From Streptomyces justiciae (GTDB lineage: Bacteria > Actinomycetota > Actinomycetes > Streptomycetales > Streptomycetaceae): DNA of 64,000 nt. A program made the translations under genes and the position numbers. Numbering within the stretch: the stretch's first letter is position 1; each line of letters opens with the position of its first letter. The stretch lies in NCBI RefSeq assembly GCF_015163075.1, contig NZ_JADDXU010000006.1, forward strand, positions 124,001 to 188,000, read 5' to 3'. Under the pieces are notes generated by a model that was given only the letters and a program-made list of their open reading frames with translations, had not been told where the DNA came from and ran no database searches. Below, in pieces: positions 25,319-38,109 of the stretch.

Positions 25319-26811
25319 GGGCGGGAAGCCTCCAGGTGGGTCAGGTGGGCCAGGGCGTCGAAGCCGGTGCCGTCGAAGTCGCCGACGGACGTGGCGAGTC
25401 GGTTCTTCAGCGGGGCCGTCCAGCGGTCGGGGAGGGCTGCCGGGGTGCCGGTCAGGAGGGCGGCGATGCTGCCGGCCGTCGCGCCGTTGGAGTCGGTGTC
25501 CCAACCGCCGCTCACCGCCTTGCAGATGGAGGCGGTGAAGTCGCCGTTCGCGTGGGTGAGGGCGGCGGCGATCAGGGCGGTGTTGGGGATCGCGTGGACC
25601 CAGTGATGGGTGGGGGAGTGGGTGGCGTGGAGTTCGTCCACGACCTTGTTGAAGTCGCGGGTTTCCTGGGCGAGTTGGATCGCTTGCCGGATCGCTCTTG
25701 CCAGGCGGGAGTCTGGGGGTACGACGGTCAGGCCGGTGCGTAGGCAGGTGTGGATGTCGTGGGTGCCGGTCGTCGCGGTGGCGATTGTCGCCGCCGTGAA
25801 CATCGCCGCGTAGACGCCGTTCGCGGTGTGGGTGAGGGTGGCGTCCCGGTGGGCCTGTTCCGCCGCGGCGGCCGGGTCGCCGGGGTTGGTCCAGCCGTGG
25901 ACGTCGGCGCGGATCAGGGCGCCGATCCATTCTCTGAAGGGGTTGCGGTGGCGGGCGGTGTGCGGGGGTTCCAGGCCGAGGAGGAGGTTGCGGTAGGCGA
26001 TGCGTTCGGCTGTGAAGGTGCGGCCTGCTGGGAGTTCGTCCAGCCAGAGGGTGGCCACGTCGGTGGGGGTGAAGCTTTTGGTGTGGCGTTGGAGCAGGAG
26101 GAGGTTGAGGAGGGGGTAGTTGAGGTCGTCGTCCTCGGGCATGCCGTCGATGTTCTCGGCGAGGGAGGTGGGGGCTGAGCGGCGGTTCCAGGGGTGTGCG
26201 GTGAGGAGGTCCGGGGGGACGCCCTTCGCGGTGAAGTAGGTGGTGAGGGGCCAGTTGCCGGTGGACTTGGCCAGCTGGCGGATGGCTTCGAGGGGGAGCT
26301 TCTCTACTGGTTTGCCTAGGAGGCAGCCAACTGCTCGGCCTAGCCAGGCTGCTTCGTAGGCTGCGGGGGGTGGGGGCTGGGGTGACGGGGTTTCGCTTGC
26401 CCGCGCTGGCGGGGTGCCGCTGCGCCCACCCGTGCCGCCCTGCGGCACGACTGCCCGCAGCTGCGTAGGCGGATGGGTGCCGCTGCTTGGGTGGGCGTCG
26501 TCCCAGCGGCACGACTGCTGGGAGGCGTCCGGCCAGGATGGGCACAGTGCCTTGATCTTTGTCAGGTCTGTGGGTTCCTGGTCCGTCAATCTGCTTGGTA
26601 GGTCCGCCAGTTCGTCCAGCAAGTCCTTTGCCAGTTGGCGTAGGTAGCGGGACGGGGGATTTGGGGAGGCGCCTGCTCTCAAGGGGGCCTCCATGCCGCC
26701 CGCTGCCTTCCATCTCGCGGCGATCACCACGGGTTCCCTGCCGTCCAGGGCTGCCTGGTGGAGTTCGTGGCCCAGGAGGTCTTCCGGTTGGACCCAGGTC
26801 AGTCGGAGCAT
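25315..26811 (-). CDS. ADP-ribosylglycohydrolase family protein 1, with repeat-derived linker
   Basis: 498 residues. Residues 1-92 form a small N-terminal domain (MLRLTWVQPEDLLGHELHQA) that I recall in Streptomyces relatives. Residues about 100-149 are a Pro/Ser/Thr/Gly-rich linker encoded by a dispersed repeat whose core equals 676-730. The DraG-like domain runs from about 151 (AYEAAWLGRAVGCLLGKPVEK). The first metal motif, usually TDDT, reads EDDDL (226-230). The second is intact in GGWDTDSNGATAGSIAALL (Asp438, Asp440). It may therefore bind metal differently. It overlaps the kinase gene by four bases and paralogue 2 by 13. Confidence 0.87.
   Translation of the reverse strand: MLRLTWVQPEDLLGHELHQAALDGREPVVIAARWKAAGGMEAPLRAGASPNPPSRYLRQLAKDLLDELADLPSRLTDQEPTDLTKIKALCPSWPDASQQSCRWDDAHPSSGTHPPTQLRAVVPQGGTGGRSGTPPARASETPSPQPPPPAAYEAAWLGRAVGCLLGKPVEKLPLEAIRQLAKSTGNWPLTTYFTAKGVPPDLLTAHPWNRRSAPTSLAENIDGMPEDDDLNYPLLNLLLLQRHTKSFTPTDVATLWLDELPAGRTFTAERIAYRNLLLGLEPPHTARHRNPFREWIGALIRADVHGWTNPGDPAAAAEQAHRDATLTHTANGVYAAMFTAATIATATTGTHDIHTCLRTGLTVVPPDSRLARAIRQAIQLAQETRDFNKVVDELHATHSPTHHWVHAIPNTALIAAALTHANGDFTASICKAVSGGWDTDSNGATAGSIAALLTGTPAALPDRWTAPLKNRLATSVGDFDGTGFDALAHLTHLEASRP
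26408..26462. repeat. Dispersed repeat, copy 2, inside a coding sequence
   Basis: This 55-bp core is identical to 676-730, and similarity extends to about 26365-26500. It lies within the reading frame of ADP-ribosylglycohydrolase paralogue 1 and encodes part of its linker without breaking the frame. The element is usually intergenic. Confidence 0.85.
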
Positions 26812-28031
26812 CTCAGGCCTCCGATCTCCGTGAACGCGGCCTCGTGGGCCCGACGGCGGTGGATGTCGTGGTCGTGGATCTCGCGGGTCACCTCGGTGAG
26901 CGTCCTCGCGGGTTCCCAGAGGTCCAGGCGGCTGGCCTCCGCGACCGTCTTGGACCAGGTCTCCGGGACCGGGGAGCCCAGCGCGCCGGCGATCGCGCCG
27001 GCCATCGTCGCGATGGAGTCGCAGTCGCGGCCGTAGTTCACGGCGCCCAGGACCGCGTCGCGGTAGTCGCCGTCCGCGACGAGCAACATGCCCAGGGCGA
27101 TGGGGAGTTCCTCGATCGCGTGGAGGCGGGAGGGGCGGCGGGCGCCGAGGGAGGGGTTGCGGTAGTCGGGGCCCACCGTGTCGTAGGGGGTGACCGCCTC
27201 GCGGAGGGGGGTCAGGGCCGACTCGAAGGTGGTGTGGTGCGTCGCTGCCTCGCAGACCTTCTCGATCGCTGTCCTTGTGCCGTCCTTAGCGAGGGACAGG
27301 CAGTGGGCGACGACCGTCTCCGGGGTCGCGTCCGGTGCGCAGGCCGCCGCCACGGCTGCCGCGAAGACTCCCGCCGCCTCGCGGCCGTACGACGACTGGT
27401 GGGCGCCCGCGATGTCCAGCGCCTCGGCGTAGGCGGCCCTCGGGTTCGCCGCGTTGACCAGGCCCACCGGGGCCATGTACATCGCCGCACCGCAGTTGAC
27501 GATGTTGCCGACGCCGGCCTCGCGGGGGTCCGCGTGGGCGTAATGGAGACGGGTGACCAGCCATTTCTCCGCCAGGAAGATGCGGTGGAGGGGGAGGGCC
27601 TCCTGTTCCAGTTCCGGGATCCAGCGGGGGGTCGTCATCAGGTCGGGGACCAGGTGGTCGGCGACGGCGTACGCGTCCAGGTGGTCGCGGACCGTGGCGT
27701 AGACCCTGATCAGGGCGTGTGTCATCAAGGTGTCGTCGGTGACGTGGCCGTCGCCCTTGTGGTACGGGGCGATCGGGCGGGCCGTGCGCCAGGCGTCGCC
27801 GTTCCAGGGGCCGACGATGCCGTGGACGCGGCCGGCGTGGCGTTCCAGGATCTGGTCGGGGGAGTAGCCCTCCACCGGGCCGCCCAGCGCGTCGCCGACG
27901 GCTGCGCCCACGAGGGCGCCGGTGATGCGGTCCTCAAGGGTGGGGCACGGGATGTCCGGTGAGAGGTTCTGTTGCGGGGGTTTGGCTGAGAGGTTTTGTT
28001 GTGGGGGTTTGGGTGACATGAACCGAATCAT
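26799..28031 (-). CDS. ADP-ribosylglycohydrolase family protein 2, canonical motifs
   Basis: 410 residues from ATG 28031, which overlaps the upstream stop (ATGA); a second ATG at 28019 is possible. The N-terminal tail carries two exact copies of KPPQQNLS. The hydrolase domain starts near residue 31 (TLEDRITGALVGAAVGDALGGPVEG). The first metal motif is canonical, TDDT at 98-101 in HVTDDTLMTHAL, and the second is YGRDCDSIATMAGAIAGAL. It should therefore be catalytically competent, cleaving N-glycosidic ADP-ribose or nucleoside-type bonds with two magnesium ions. The actual substrate is unknown. Confidence 0.9.
   Translation of the reverse strand: MIRFMSPKPPQQNLSAKPPQQNLSPDIPCPTLEDRITGALVGAAVGDALGGPVEGYSPDQILERHAGRVHGIVGPWNGDAWRTARPIAPYHKGDGHVTDDTLMTHALIRVYATVRDHLDAYAVADHLVPDLMTTPRWIPELEQEALPLHRIFLAEKWLVTRLHYAHADPREAGVGNIVNCGAAMYMAPVGLVNAANPRAAYAEALDIAGAHQSSYGREAAGVFAAAVAAACAPDATPETVVAHCLSLAKDGTRTAIEKVCEAATHHTTFESALTPLREAVTPYDTVGPDYRNPSLGARRPSRLHAIEELPIALGMLLVADGDYRDAVLGAVNYGRDCDSIATMAGAIAGALGSPVPETWSKTVAEASRLDLWEPARTLTEVTREIHDHDIHRRRAHEAAFTEIGGLRCSD
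27961..28014. repeat. 27-bp tandem repeat, two units, in the N-terminal coding region
   Basis: Units 27961-27987 and 27988-28014 differ at a few positions and encode the nonapeptide KPPQQNLSA/P twice at the N-terminus of paralogue 2. The period is a multiple of three, so copy number changes would keep the frame. Confidence 0.8.
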
Positions 28032-29500
28032 CCTCCTGGCGGGGGCGGTTGTGTGGCTTCCAGGAGTTCGGCGAGTTCGACCAGGTCGGTGCCGGTGAGG
28101 CGGGGGAGGGCGCAGCCGGAGAGGGTGCGGCAGGTGTCCCGCCAGGTCGGTGGGAGGGCGGTGCCGCCGGTGAGGGCTCCGGTGAGGGCGCCGGTCAGGG
28201 CGGGGGCCGAGTCCGCGACGCGGGAGAGGCAGGCGGCGGCGGGGACGGCCGCTGCGATGTCGCCGTTCGCCGCGGTCGCCAGGGCGAGGGCCACCGGGAC
28301 CGTTTCCGCGGCTGCGATGCCGTAGCTGTAGACGTGGTCGACGATCTGGTGTTCCAGGAGGGGGATCAGGGCGAAGGCGGTGGGGGTGGTGCGGGCGAGT
28401 GCCAGGGCGTGGCGGGCGTTGCGGCCGATCTCCGTGGACTCCGGGAGTTCGGTGAGGGCGGCGTCGACGCAGGTGTGTACGTCGGCTCCGGTGAGGGCGA
28501 GGGAGAGGGCGGCGGCCATGGCTCGGGCGCCGTGGACTCCGTCGCCGTCCTGGGTGTAGCGGGCGTCGAACTCGGCGAGGTCCGCGGCGAGTTGGGGGTT
28601 GCCGGGGTGGGTGATGGCCAGGACGCAGGCTCTGATGCAGGCCGCGTCGTCGAAGTAGTGGGGGTTGTCGTGGCCTGTCGCGGGTGGGCGTAGGCCGGTG
28701 GCGAGGTTGCCGAGGCCGGCGCGGACGGAGATGCGGGCGCGGAGGGGGAGTACGGCGGACTCGATTTCGGGTGCGCGGTGCGCTGCGGCGGCCACTTCGC
28801 CGGCGAGGGTGGTCCAGGTGAGGTCGATCGCCGCTCTGGTACGGCGGTCTCGGCTGAGGTCGGGGAGGGTGGTGTCGTCGCCTGCGCGGAGGAGGGCTTC
28901 CGCGGTGAAGGCCGCCCATTCCGCGTCGTCGGAGGGGCCGAGGCGGAGGGGTTCGGGGGGTTGGTTGAGGGCGATGGGGACGGGGAGGGTGGTCGTCGCG
29001 TTGTGTTCGGCGAAGGTGTCGAGTTCGCGGGTGAGACGGCGGGTCCAGTCGGGCATGCGGGCGGCTCTGTGGCGGGCGGCGGGCCATCCGGCGGCGTCGC
29101 CTGCGGCGAGGCCCAGGAGGAGGCCTTCGATGCGATGAGGGTTTGGGGTGGGGGTGTCGGCGGTGGCTTCTTTCGCCCCCGCCGCCCCTACCCGTCCCAT
29201 CACCAGGGGCGCTGCCCCTTCGACCCCGCCAGGGGGCTCCGCCCCCTGGACCCCCGCCGGCCCTGAAAGGGCCTTGTCCTCAAACGCCGGACGGGCTGAG
29301 AGATGTGGACCGGTGTCGAGAGGTGTCGGCTCGTCATCGAACGCCGGACGGGCTGAGGGATGTGGGGCGGCGTGGAGAGGTGGCGGCTTCAGGGGGTGGG
29401 TGAGGGATGGCGATGGTGAGAGTTCGTCCCCGAGCGCCGGACCGGGCGAGTCGTCTGGGGCGGCATCCAGAGGTGCTCTCTCCTCGTGTTCCAGTGTCAC
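28028..29500 (-). CDS. ADP-ribosylglycohydrolase family protein 3, degenerate active site
   Basis: 490 residues from the GTG that overlaps the upstream stop (GTGA); the frame is open far upstream only as a shadow. Residues 1-120 are low-complexity and repeat-encoded, with PHPSARPAFDDEPTPLD and PHLSARPAFEDKALS as near copies. The hydrolase domain starts at about 121 (PHRIEGLLLGLAAGDAAG). The first metal motif reads SDDAE (190-194) instead of TDDT, and the second reads LSRVADSAPALTGALTGA with one Asp missing. It may be inactive or regulatory. It overlaps both neighbours by four bases. Confidence 0.82.
   Translation of the reverse strand: MTLEHEERAPLDAAPDDSPGPALGDELSPSPSLTHPLKPPPLHAAPHPSARPAFDDEPTPLDTGPHLSARPAFEDKALSGPAGVQGAEPPGGVEGAAPLVMGRVGAAGAKEATADTPTPNPHRIEGLLLGLAAGDAAGWPAARHRAARMPDWTRRLTRELDTFAEHNATTTLPVPIALNQPPEPLRLGPSDDAEWAAFTAEALLRAGDDTTLPDLSRDRRTRAAIDLTWTTLAGEVAAAAHRAPEIESAVLPLRARISVRAGLGNLATGLRPPATGHDNPHYFDDAACIRACVLAITHPGNPQLAADLAEFDARYTQDGDGVHGARAMAAALSLALTGADVHTCVDAALTELPESTEIGRNARHALALARTTPTAFALIPLLEHQIVDHVYSYGIAAAETVPVALALATAANGDIAAAVPAAACLSRVADSAPALTGALTGALTGGTALPPTWRDTCRTLSGCALPRLTGTDLVELAELLEATQPPPPGG
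29278..29365. repeat. GC-rich repeat cluster in the N-terminal coding region of paralogue 3
   Basis: AACGCCGGACGGGCTGAG occurs at about 29283 and again at about 29340 (57-bp period), with a degenerate third copy near 29430. Just upstream (about 29150-29270) are further segments such as GGGGGCTCCGCCCCC. This sequence style is, as I recall, a common intergenic Streptomyces repeat. Here it lies inside a reading frame. Confidence 0.7.
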
Positions 29501-30540
29501 CTCGCGCCCTCCATCTCGTCGCTGTCCGCCGCCAGTACGTATTCGTCGACCGGTGTCAGCAGATCCGCCACGTCCAGTACGTGATGGCCCGCCATCGACG
29601 GCAGGCAGCTGCCCCTTGCCGGGGTGATTGCCGAGGCCCACTCCGTGGGGATCGAGGACGCTCCCCTCGTTGCGCCCGCCAGCGCGCCCGCCACCGCTGC
29701 CGTCGTGTCCGCGTCGCGGCCCATGTTGACGGCTGTCAGGACTGCTTCCACGAAGTCGCCGTCCGCCGCCGCGTACGCGCCGAAGGCGAGGGCGACCGCC
29801 TCCGGGGCCAGGTCGGTCCAGGGGTAGCCGCCGATCACCACCGCGGAGCGGACCGCTCGTTCGCCTCGGTGGGCCACCGCCACCGCGCGGCGCAGGGAGC
29901 GGGCCGTCCAGGAGTCGTCCGGGATCACCGCCAGGGCCGAGGCGACCACCGCCACCGTGGGGGCGCCTGCCATCGCCGCCGCCACTCCTGCTGCTACCGC
30001 CTGGCCGCCGTAGATGCCTTCTCCGTCGTGGCTCACTGAGCCGTCGATCGCCGCCAGGCGCGCCGCCTCCGCCGGGCGGCCCGACGCGAAGACTCCGAAG
30101 GGGGCCGCGCGCATCGCCAGGCCGTCGCTCCAGGCGTGGCGGTGCTGGGCGGAGATGGGGGCCGCCAGGCCCCGGCGCAGGTTTTCCAGCGTGCCTCGTT
30201 CGCTGAAGCCTGCTCCCCGGAAGGGGCCCTCCTCGCGGTCGGCGATCCATTCGTGCCAGGCCGCCTCCACATGCGCCGGCGTCAGCGCCGAGCCGTGGCG
30301 GGCCAGGAGGAGGCCGGAGAAGATCGCGTACTCGGTGTCGTCCGTGCCCGAGGGGTGCTCGGTCACGTAGCCCGTGATGCGGCCCCAGCGGGCTCGGATC
30401 TCCGACGGTTTCAGGTTCTCCGCGGGGGCGCCCAGCGCGTCTCCCACCGCCAGGCCCAGCAGCGCGCCGCGGCCCCGTTCGCGGAGTTCGGCGGCGTTCC
30501 CGGGTGCCGGGACCGAGGGGATGCAGGCGATCGATGCCAT
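29497..30540 (-). CDS. ADP-ribosylglycohydrolase family protein 4, canonical motifs
   Basis: 347 residues from ATG 30540 (MASIACIPSVPAPGN); an upstream in-frame start at 30570 adds only a basic tail. RGRGALLGLAVGDALGAPAENLKPSEIRARWG opens the hydrolase domain. The first metal motif is GTDDTEYAIFSGLL (TDDT at 66-69) and the second MGRDADTTAAVAGALAGA. It therefore looks active. This is the promoter-proximal gene of the seven-gene operon, and its stop overlaps the GTG of paralogue 3. The C-terminus (LLTPVDEYVLAADSDEMEG) is acidic. Confidence 0.9.
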   Translation of the reverse strand: MASIACIPSVPAPGNAAELRERGRGALLGLAVGDALGAPAENLKPSEIRARWGRITGYVTEHPSGTDDTEYAIFSGLLLARHGSALTPAHVEAAWHEWIADREEGPFRGAGFSERGTLENLRRGLAAPISAQHRHAWSDGLAMRAAPFGVFASGRPAEAARLAAIDGSVSHDGEGIYGGQAVAAGVAAAMAGAPTVAVVASALAVIPDDSWTARSLRRAVAVAHRGERAVRSAVVIGGYPWTDLAPEAVALAFGAYAAADGDFVEAVLTAVNMGRDADTTAAVAGALAGATRGASSIPTEWASAITPARGSCLPSMAGHHVLDVADLLTPVDEYVLAADSDEMEGAR

Positions 30541-30618
30541 ACGGCGGCCTCTCCTCCGGGGGCTCCGCACAGGGCGCGGGGCCTTTGCGGATGTGTCCCA
30601 CCGGGGGGCGACAACACG

Positions 30619-30642
30619 AGCATCACCTGCCTCAGCATCACC
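30619..30642. promoter_or_regulatory. Direct repeat upstream of the ADP-ribosylglycohydrolase operon
   Basis: AGCATCACC occurs at 30619-30627 and 30634-30642 (15-bp period), 80-100 bp ahead of the first ATG of the operon, in the 273-bp gap shared with the divergent VIT-family gene. It is a possible regulator site. No clear -35/-10 pair was found. Confidence 0.3.
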
Positions 30643-30813
30643 CGGTCGACATCTGAGCGGGGCCGCGATCGTATGCGCATTCGAGGGTAAAGACGCAGGT
30701 TAGCCCAGGCTTTCCTTCGTGGCGGGCGGGAATTTCTCGTCGTACAGTCGGGTTGTCGGTAATTAGAATCTGTCTAAAGTTAGCTTTGGCTTAGCTTCCC
30801 TGGGGGACCCCTG

Positions 30814-31545
30814 ATGGCCATCATCGAGACCGAGGCGCCGCTGCACGAGGCGCACCGTGACAACCACACCCACCGTGATGTGAACGGGGGGTGGTTGCGG
30901 CCGGCGGTCTTCGGGGCCATGGATGGGCTGGTCTCCAACCTCGCGCTGATGACGGGTGTCGCCGGTGGGGCCGTCGGGCAGCAGGTCATCGTGGTCACCG
31001 GGCTCGCGGGGCTGGCCGCCGGCGCCTTCTCCATGGCCGCCGGTGAGTACACCTCCGTCGCCTCGCAGCGTGAGCTCGTCGAGGCCGAGCTGGATGTCGA
31101 GCGGCGGGAGCTGCGCAAGCATCCGCAGGACGAGGAGGCCGAGCTCGCTGCCCTGTACGAGGCGCGAGGCGTTGAGCCGGTGCTTGCTCGGGAAGTCGCC
31201 AAGCAGCTCTCCCGTGATCCTGAGCAGGCCCTGGAGATTCACGCCCGGGAAGAGCTCGGGATCGACCCGGGGGATCTGCCCTCGCCGCTCGTTGCCGCCG
31301 TCTCGTCCTTCGGGGCCTTCGCGCTCGGCGCGCTGCTTCCCGTACTGCCTTATCTGCTGGGGGCGAGTGCCTTGTGGCCTGCGGTTCTCGTCGCCCTCGC
31401 CGGGCTTTTCGCATGCGGTGCCGTCGTGGCCAAGGTGACGGCGCGGACCTGGTGGTTCAGCGGTTTGCGACAGCTCGCTCTCGGTGGTGCGGCGGCCGGT
31501 GTGACGTACGCCCTGGGCAGCTTGTTCGGAACGGCCGTAGGATAG
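30814..31545 (+). CDS. VIT1/CCC1-family iron/manganese transporter
   Basis: 243 residues with about five membrane helices. The family moves Fe(II)/Mn(II) out of the cytoplasm. GGWLRPAVFGAMDGLVSNLALMTGVAGG is the signature first helix, followed by GAFSMAAGEYTSVASQRELVEAEL with the metal-binding Glu-rich loop (residues about 70-140). The last three helices are in the C-terminal half. Upstream, at 30695-30800, are short GTTAGCC/GGTTAGC-like words that faintly recall iron-regulator boxes. A perfect 12-bp hairpin follows the gene. Confidence 0.88.
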   Translation: MAIIETEAPLHEAHRDNHTHRDVNGGWLRPAVFGAMDGLVSNLALMTGVAGGAVGQQVIVVTGLAGLAAGAFSMAAGEYTSVASQRELVEAELDVERRELRKHPQDEEAELAALYEARGVEPVLAREVAKQLSRDPEQALEIHAREELGIDPGDLPSPLVAAVSSFGAFALGALLPVLPYLLGASALWPAVLVALAGLFACGAVVAKVTARTWWFSGLRQLALGGAAAGVTYALGSLFGTAVG

Positions 31546-31552
31546 GTCGACC

Positions 31553-31582
31553 GCTACTTATGCGATGGGCCGCATAAGTAGC
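31553..31582 (+). terminator. Terminator after the VIT-family gene
   Basis: GCTACTTATGCG and CGCATAAGTAGC form a perfect 12-bp stem with a 6-nt loop (31565-31570), seven bases past the stop. Confidence 0.85.
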
Positions 31583-31916
31583 CGTTACTCACTGGTTTCG
31601 AATGCTTAACCACTGGGCATGAGCCGTAAGCGCTGTGGGCAATGACGCCTGCCGCGCACCCGCGAGGTGAGCGACACCGCCCGCCTCGCCCCTGGAGCGA
31701 CGGACATCGATCTGTCCCGTTCGGTCCCCACACACTTCAAGCCACGTGCGCGATACCCCCGTCGCCACCGCGTGGCGTCCGCATGTTGGAACGGAGTATC
31801 CGGTTCCCGAGAACCGCTCCATCATGTAACCTGCACGAAATTTTGCGCACACGCAGAGGGCCAACGTCGTCCCTCGGCACGCAGATATGCCACTTGAGAC
31901 GACGACGGGAGAGCCG
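31583..31916 (+). promoter_or_regulatory. Non-coding region and likely promoter of gltBD
   Basis: No convincing ORF lies in this 334-bp stretch. It holds a 6-bp inverted repeat with a 4-nt loop (CGGTTC/GAACCG, 31801-31816) just ahead of a possible -10 hexamer TAACCT (31827-31832). A CGTCGTC/GACGACG pair (31865-31871 and 31898-31904) could fold just before the ribosome site GGGAGAG. The leader would be about 80 nt. Nitrogen-dependent control is plausible but not shown; I could not match a known glutamine riboswitch. Confidence 0.4.
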
Positions 31917-36507
<4,591 letters not shown>

Positions 36508-36515
<8 letters not shown>

Positions 36516-37968
36516 CCCGAAGGGCTTCCTGAACCACGGCCGTGAGGTCGCCAAGTCCCGCCCCGTCGACGTCCGGCTGAAGGACTGGAACGAGGTCTAC
36601 GTCCCCGGCTCCCTGCTGCCGATCATCAGCAAGCAGGCCAGCCGCTGCATGGACTGCGGCATCCCGTTCTGCCACAACGGCTGTCCGCTGGGGAACCTCA
36701 TCCCCGAGTGGAACGACTACGCCTACCGCGAGGACTGGGCGGCCGCCAGCGAGCGGCTGCACGCGACCAACAACTTCCCGGAGTTCACCGGTCGCCTCTG
36801 CCCCGCGCCCTGCGAGTCGGCGTGTGTGCTCGGCATCAACCAGCCAGCCGTGACCATCAAGAACGTCGAGGTCTCGATCATCGACAAGGCGTGGGACAGC
36901 GGTGACGTCGAGCCGCAGATCCCCGAGCGCCTGTCCGGCAAGACCGTCGCCGTCATCGGCTCAGGACCGGCCGGCCTCGCCGCCGCGCAGCAGCTCACCC
37001 GGGCCGGTCACACGGTCGCGGTGTACGAGCGCGCGGACCGCATCGGTGGTCTCCTCCGGTACGGCATCCCCGAGTTCAAGATGGAGAAGCGGCACATCAA
37101 CCGCCGCATCGAGCAGATGCGTGCGGAGGGCACCCGCTTCCGCACCGGCATCGAGATCGGCCGCGACCTCAAGGCGACCGACCTGAAGAAGCGGTACGAC
37201 GCCGTCGTCATCGCCGCCGGTGCGACCACCGCGCGTGACCTGCCCGTCCCGGGCCGCGAGCTCAAGGGCATCTACCAGGCCATGGAGTACCTGCCCCTGG
37301 CCAACAAGGTGCAGGAGGGCGACTACGTCACCGCCCCGATCACCGCCGAGGGCAAGCACGTCGTGGTCATCGGCGGTGGCGACACCGGCGCCGACTGCGT
37401 GGGCACCGCCCACCGCCAGGGCGCGGCCTCGGTCACGCAGCTGGAGATCATGCCCCGCCCGGGCGACGAGCGGAACGCCAACCAGCCCTGGCCGACGTTC
37501 CCGATGCTCTACAAGGTCACCTCGGCGCACGAGGAGGGCGGTGAGCGGGTCTACTCCGTCTCCACCACCCACTTCGAGGGCGACGAGGACGGCAACGTCC
37601 AGTGGCTGCACCTCACCGAGGTCGAGTTCATCGACGGCAAGCTGACCCCGAAGCCGGGCACGGAGCGCAAGATCCCCGCCCAGCTGGTCACCCTCGCCAT
37701 GGGCTTCACCGGCACCGACCGGGAGAACGGCCTGGTGGACCAGTTCGGTCTCGAGCTCGACGAGCGCGGCAACATCGCCCGCGACGCCGACTTCCAGACC
37801 AACGTCCCCGGTGTCTTCGTCGCCGGTGACGCGGGCCGCGGTCAGTCGCTCATCGTGTGGGCGATCGCGGAGGGCCGTTCGGCCGCCCGCGGCACCGACC
37901 GGTTCCTGACCGGCACCAGCGACCTGCCGGCGCCGATCCGCCCGACGGACCGCGCGCTGATGGTCTGA
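36508..37968 (+). CDS. gltD: Glutamate synthase (NADPH) small subunit
   Basis: 486 residues. It oxidises NADPH and passes electrons through FAD and iron-sulfur clusters to GltB. The N-terminal cysteines for two 4Fe-4S clusters are in ASRCMDCGIPFCHNGCPLGN and LCPAPCESACVLGI. The FAD loop is VIGSGPAGLAAAQQL, the NADPH loop VIGGGDTGADCVG, and GVFVAGDAGRGQSLIVWAI closes the FAD site. The ATG lies eight bases before the gltB stop, so the two are translationally coupled. Confidence 0.97.
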
Positions 37969-37980
37969 CGGACCCTCAAA

Positions 37981-38002
37981 AAGGGCCTGTCAAAAGGCCC
38001 TT
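37981..38002 (+). terminator. gltBD terminator
   Basis: AAGGGCCT and AGGCCCTT form an 8-bp stem with a 6-nt loop, 12 bp past the gltD stop. Confidence 0.7.
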
Positions 38003-38040
38003 CACAAAACGTCCCGTACAACGGCGTACGGAACACTGAC

Positions 38041-38084
38041 GGCGCCTGCCCATCTCGTCCCCGACCGGACGATGGGGAGGCGCC
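38041..38084. terminator. Second long hairpin between convergent gltD and the polysaccharide locus
   Basis: The 14-bp arms at 38041-38054 and 38071-38084 pair with one mismatch (GGCGCCTGCCCATC against GATGGGGAGGCGCC) around a 16-nt loop that can itself pair. It probably terminates the minus-strand transcript ending at 38110. Confidence 0.65.
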
Positions 38085-38109
38085 GTCGCCTTTTGCGCCG
38101 TCGCCCTTG

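Noticed and set aside
25319..26713. Long N-terminal extension of the ribokinase-type frame
   Set aside because: It lies over paralogue 1 in another frame and is Arg/Pro/His-rich. The kinase starts at 25318 with its own overlapping ATG.
29278..29365. CRISPR-like array
   Set aside because: Only two clear copies plus one degenerate one, with unequal spacing and no cas genes. It is better explained as dispersed Streptomyces repeats.
29501..30601. Upstream extension of the paralogue 3 frame
   Set aside because: It is a shadow of paralogue 4. The GTGA overlap at 29497-29500 gives a natural start.
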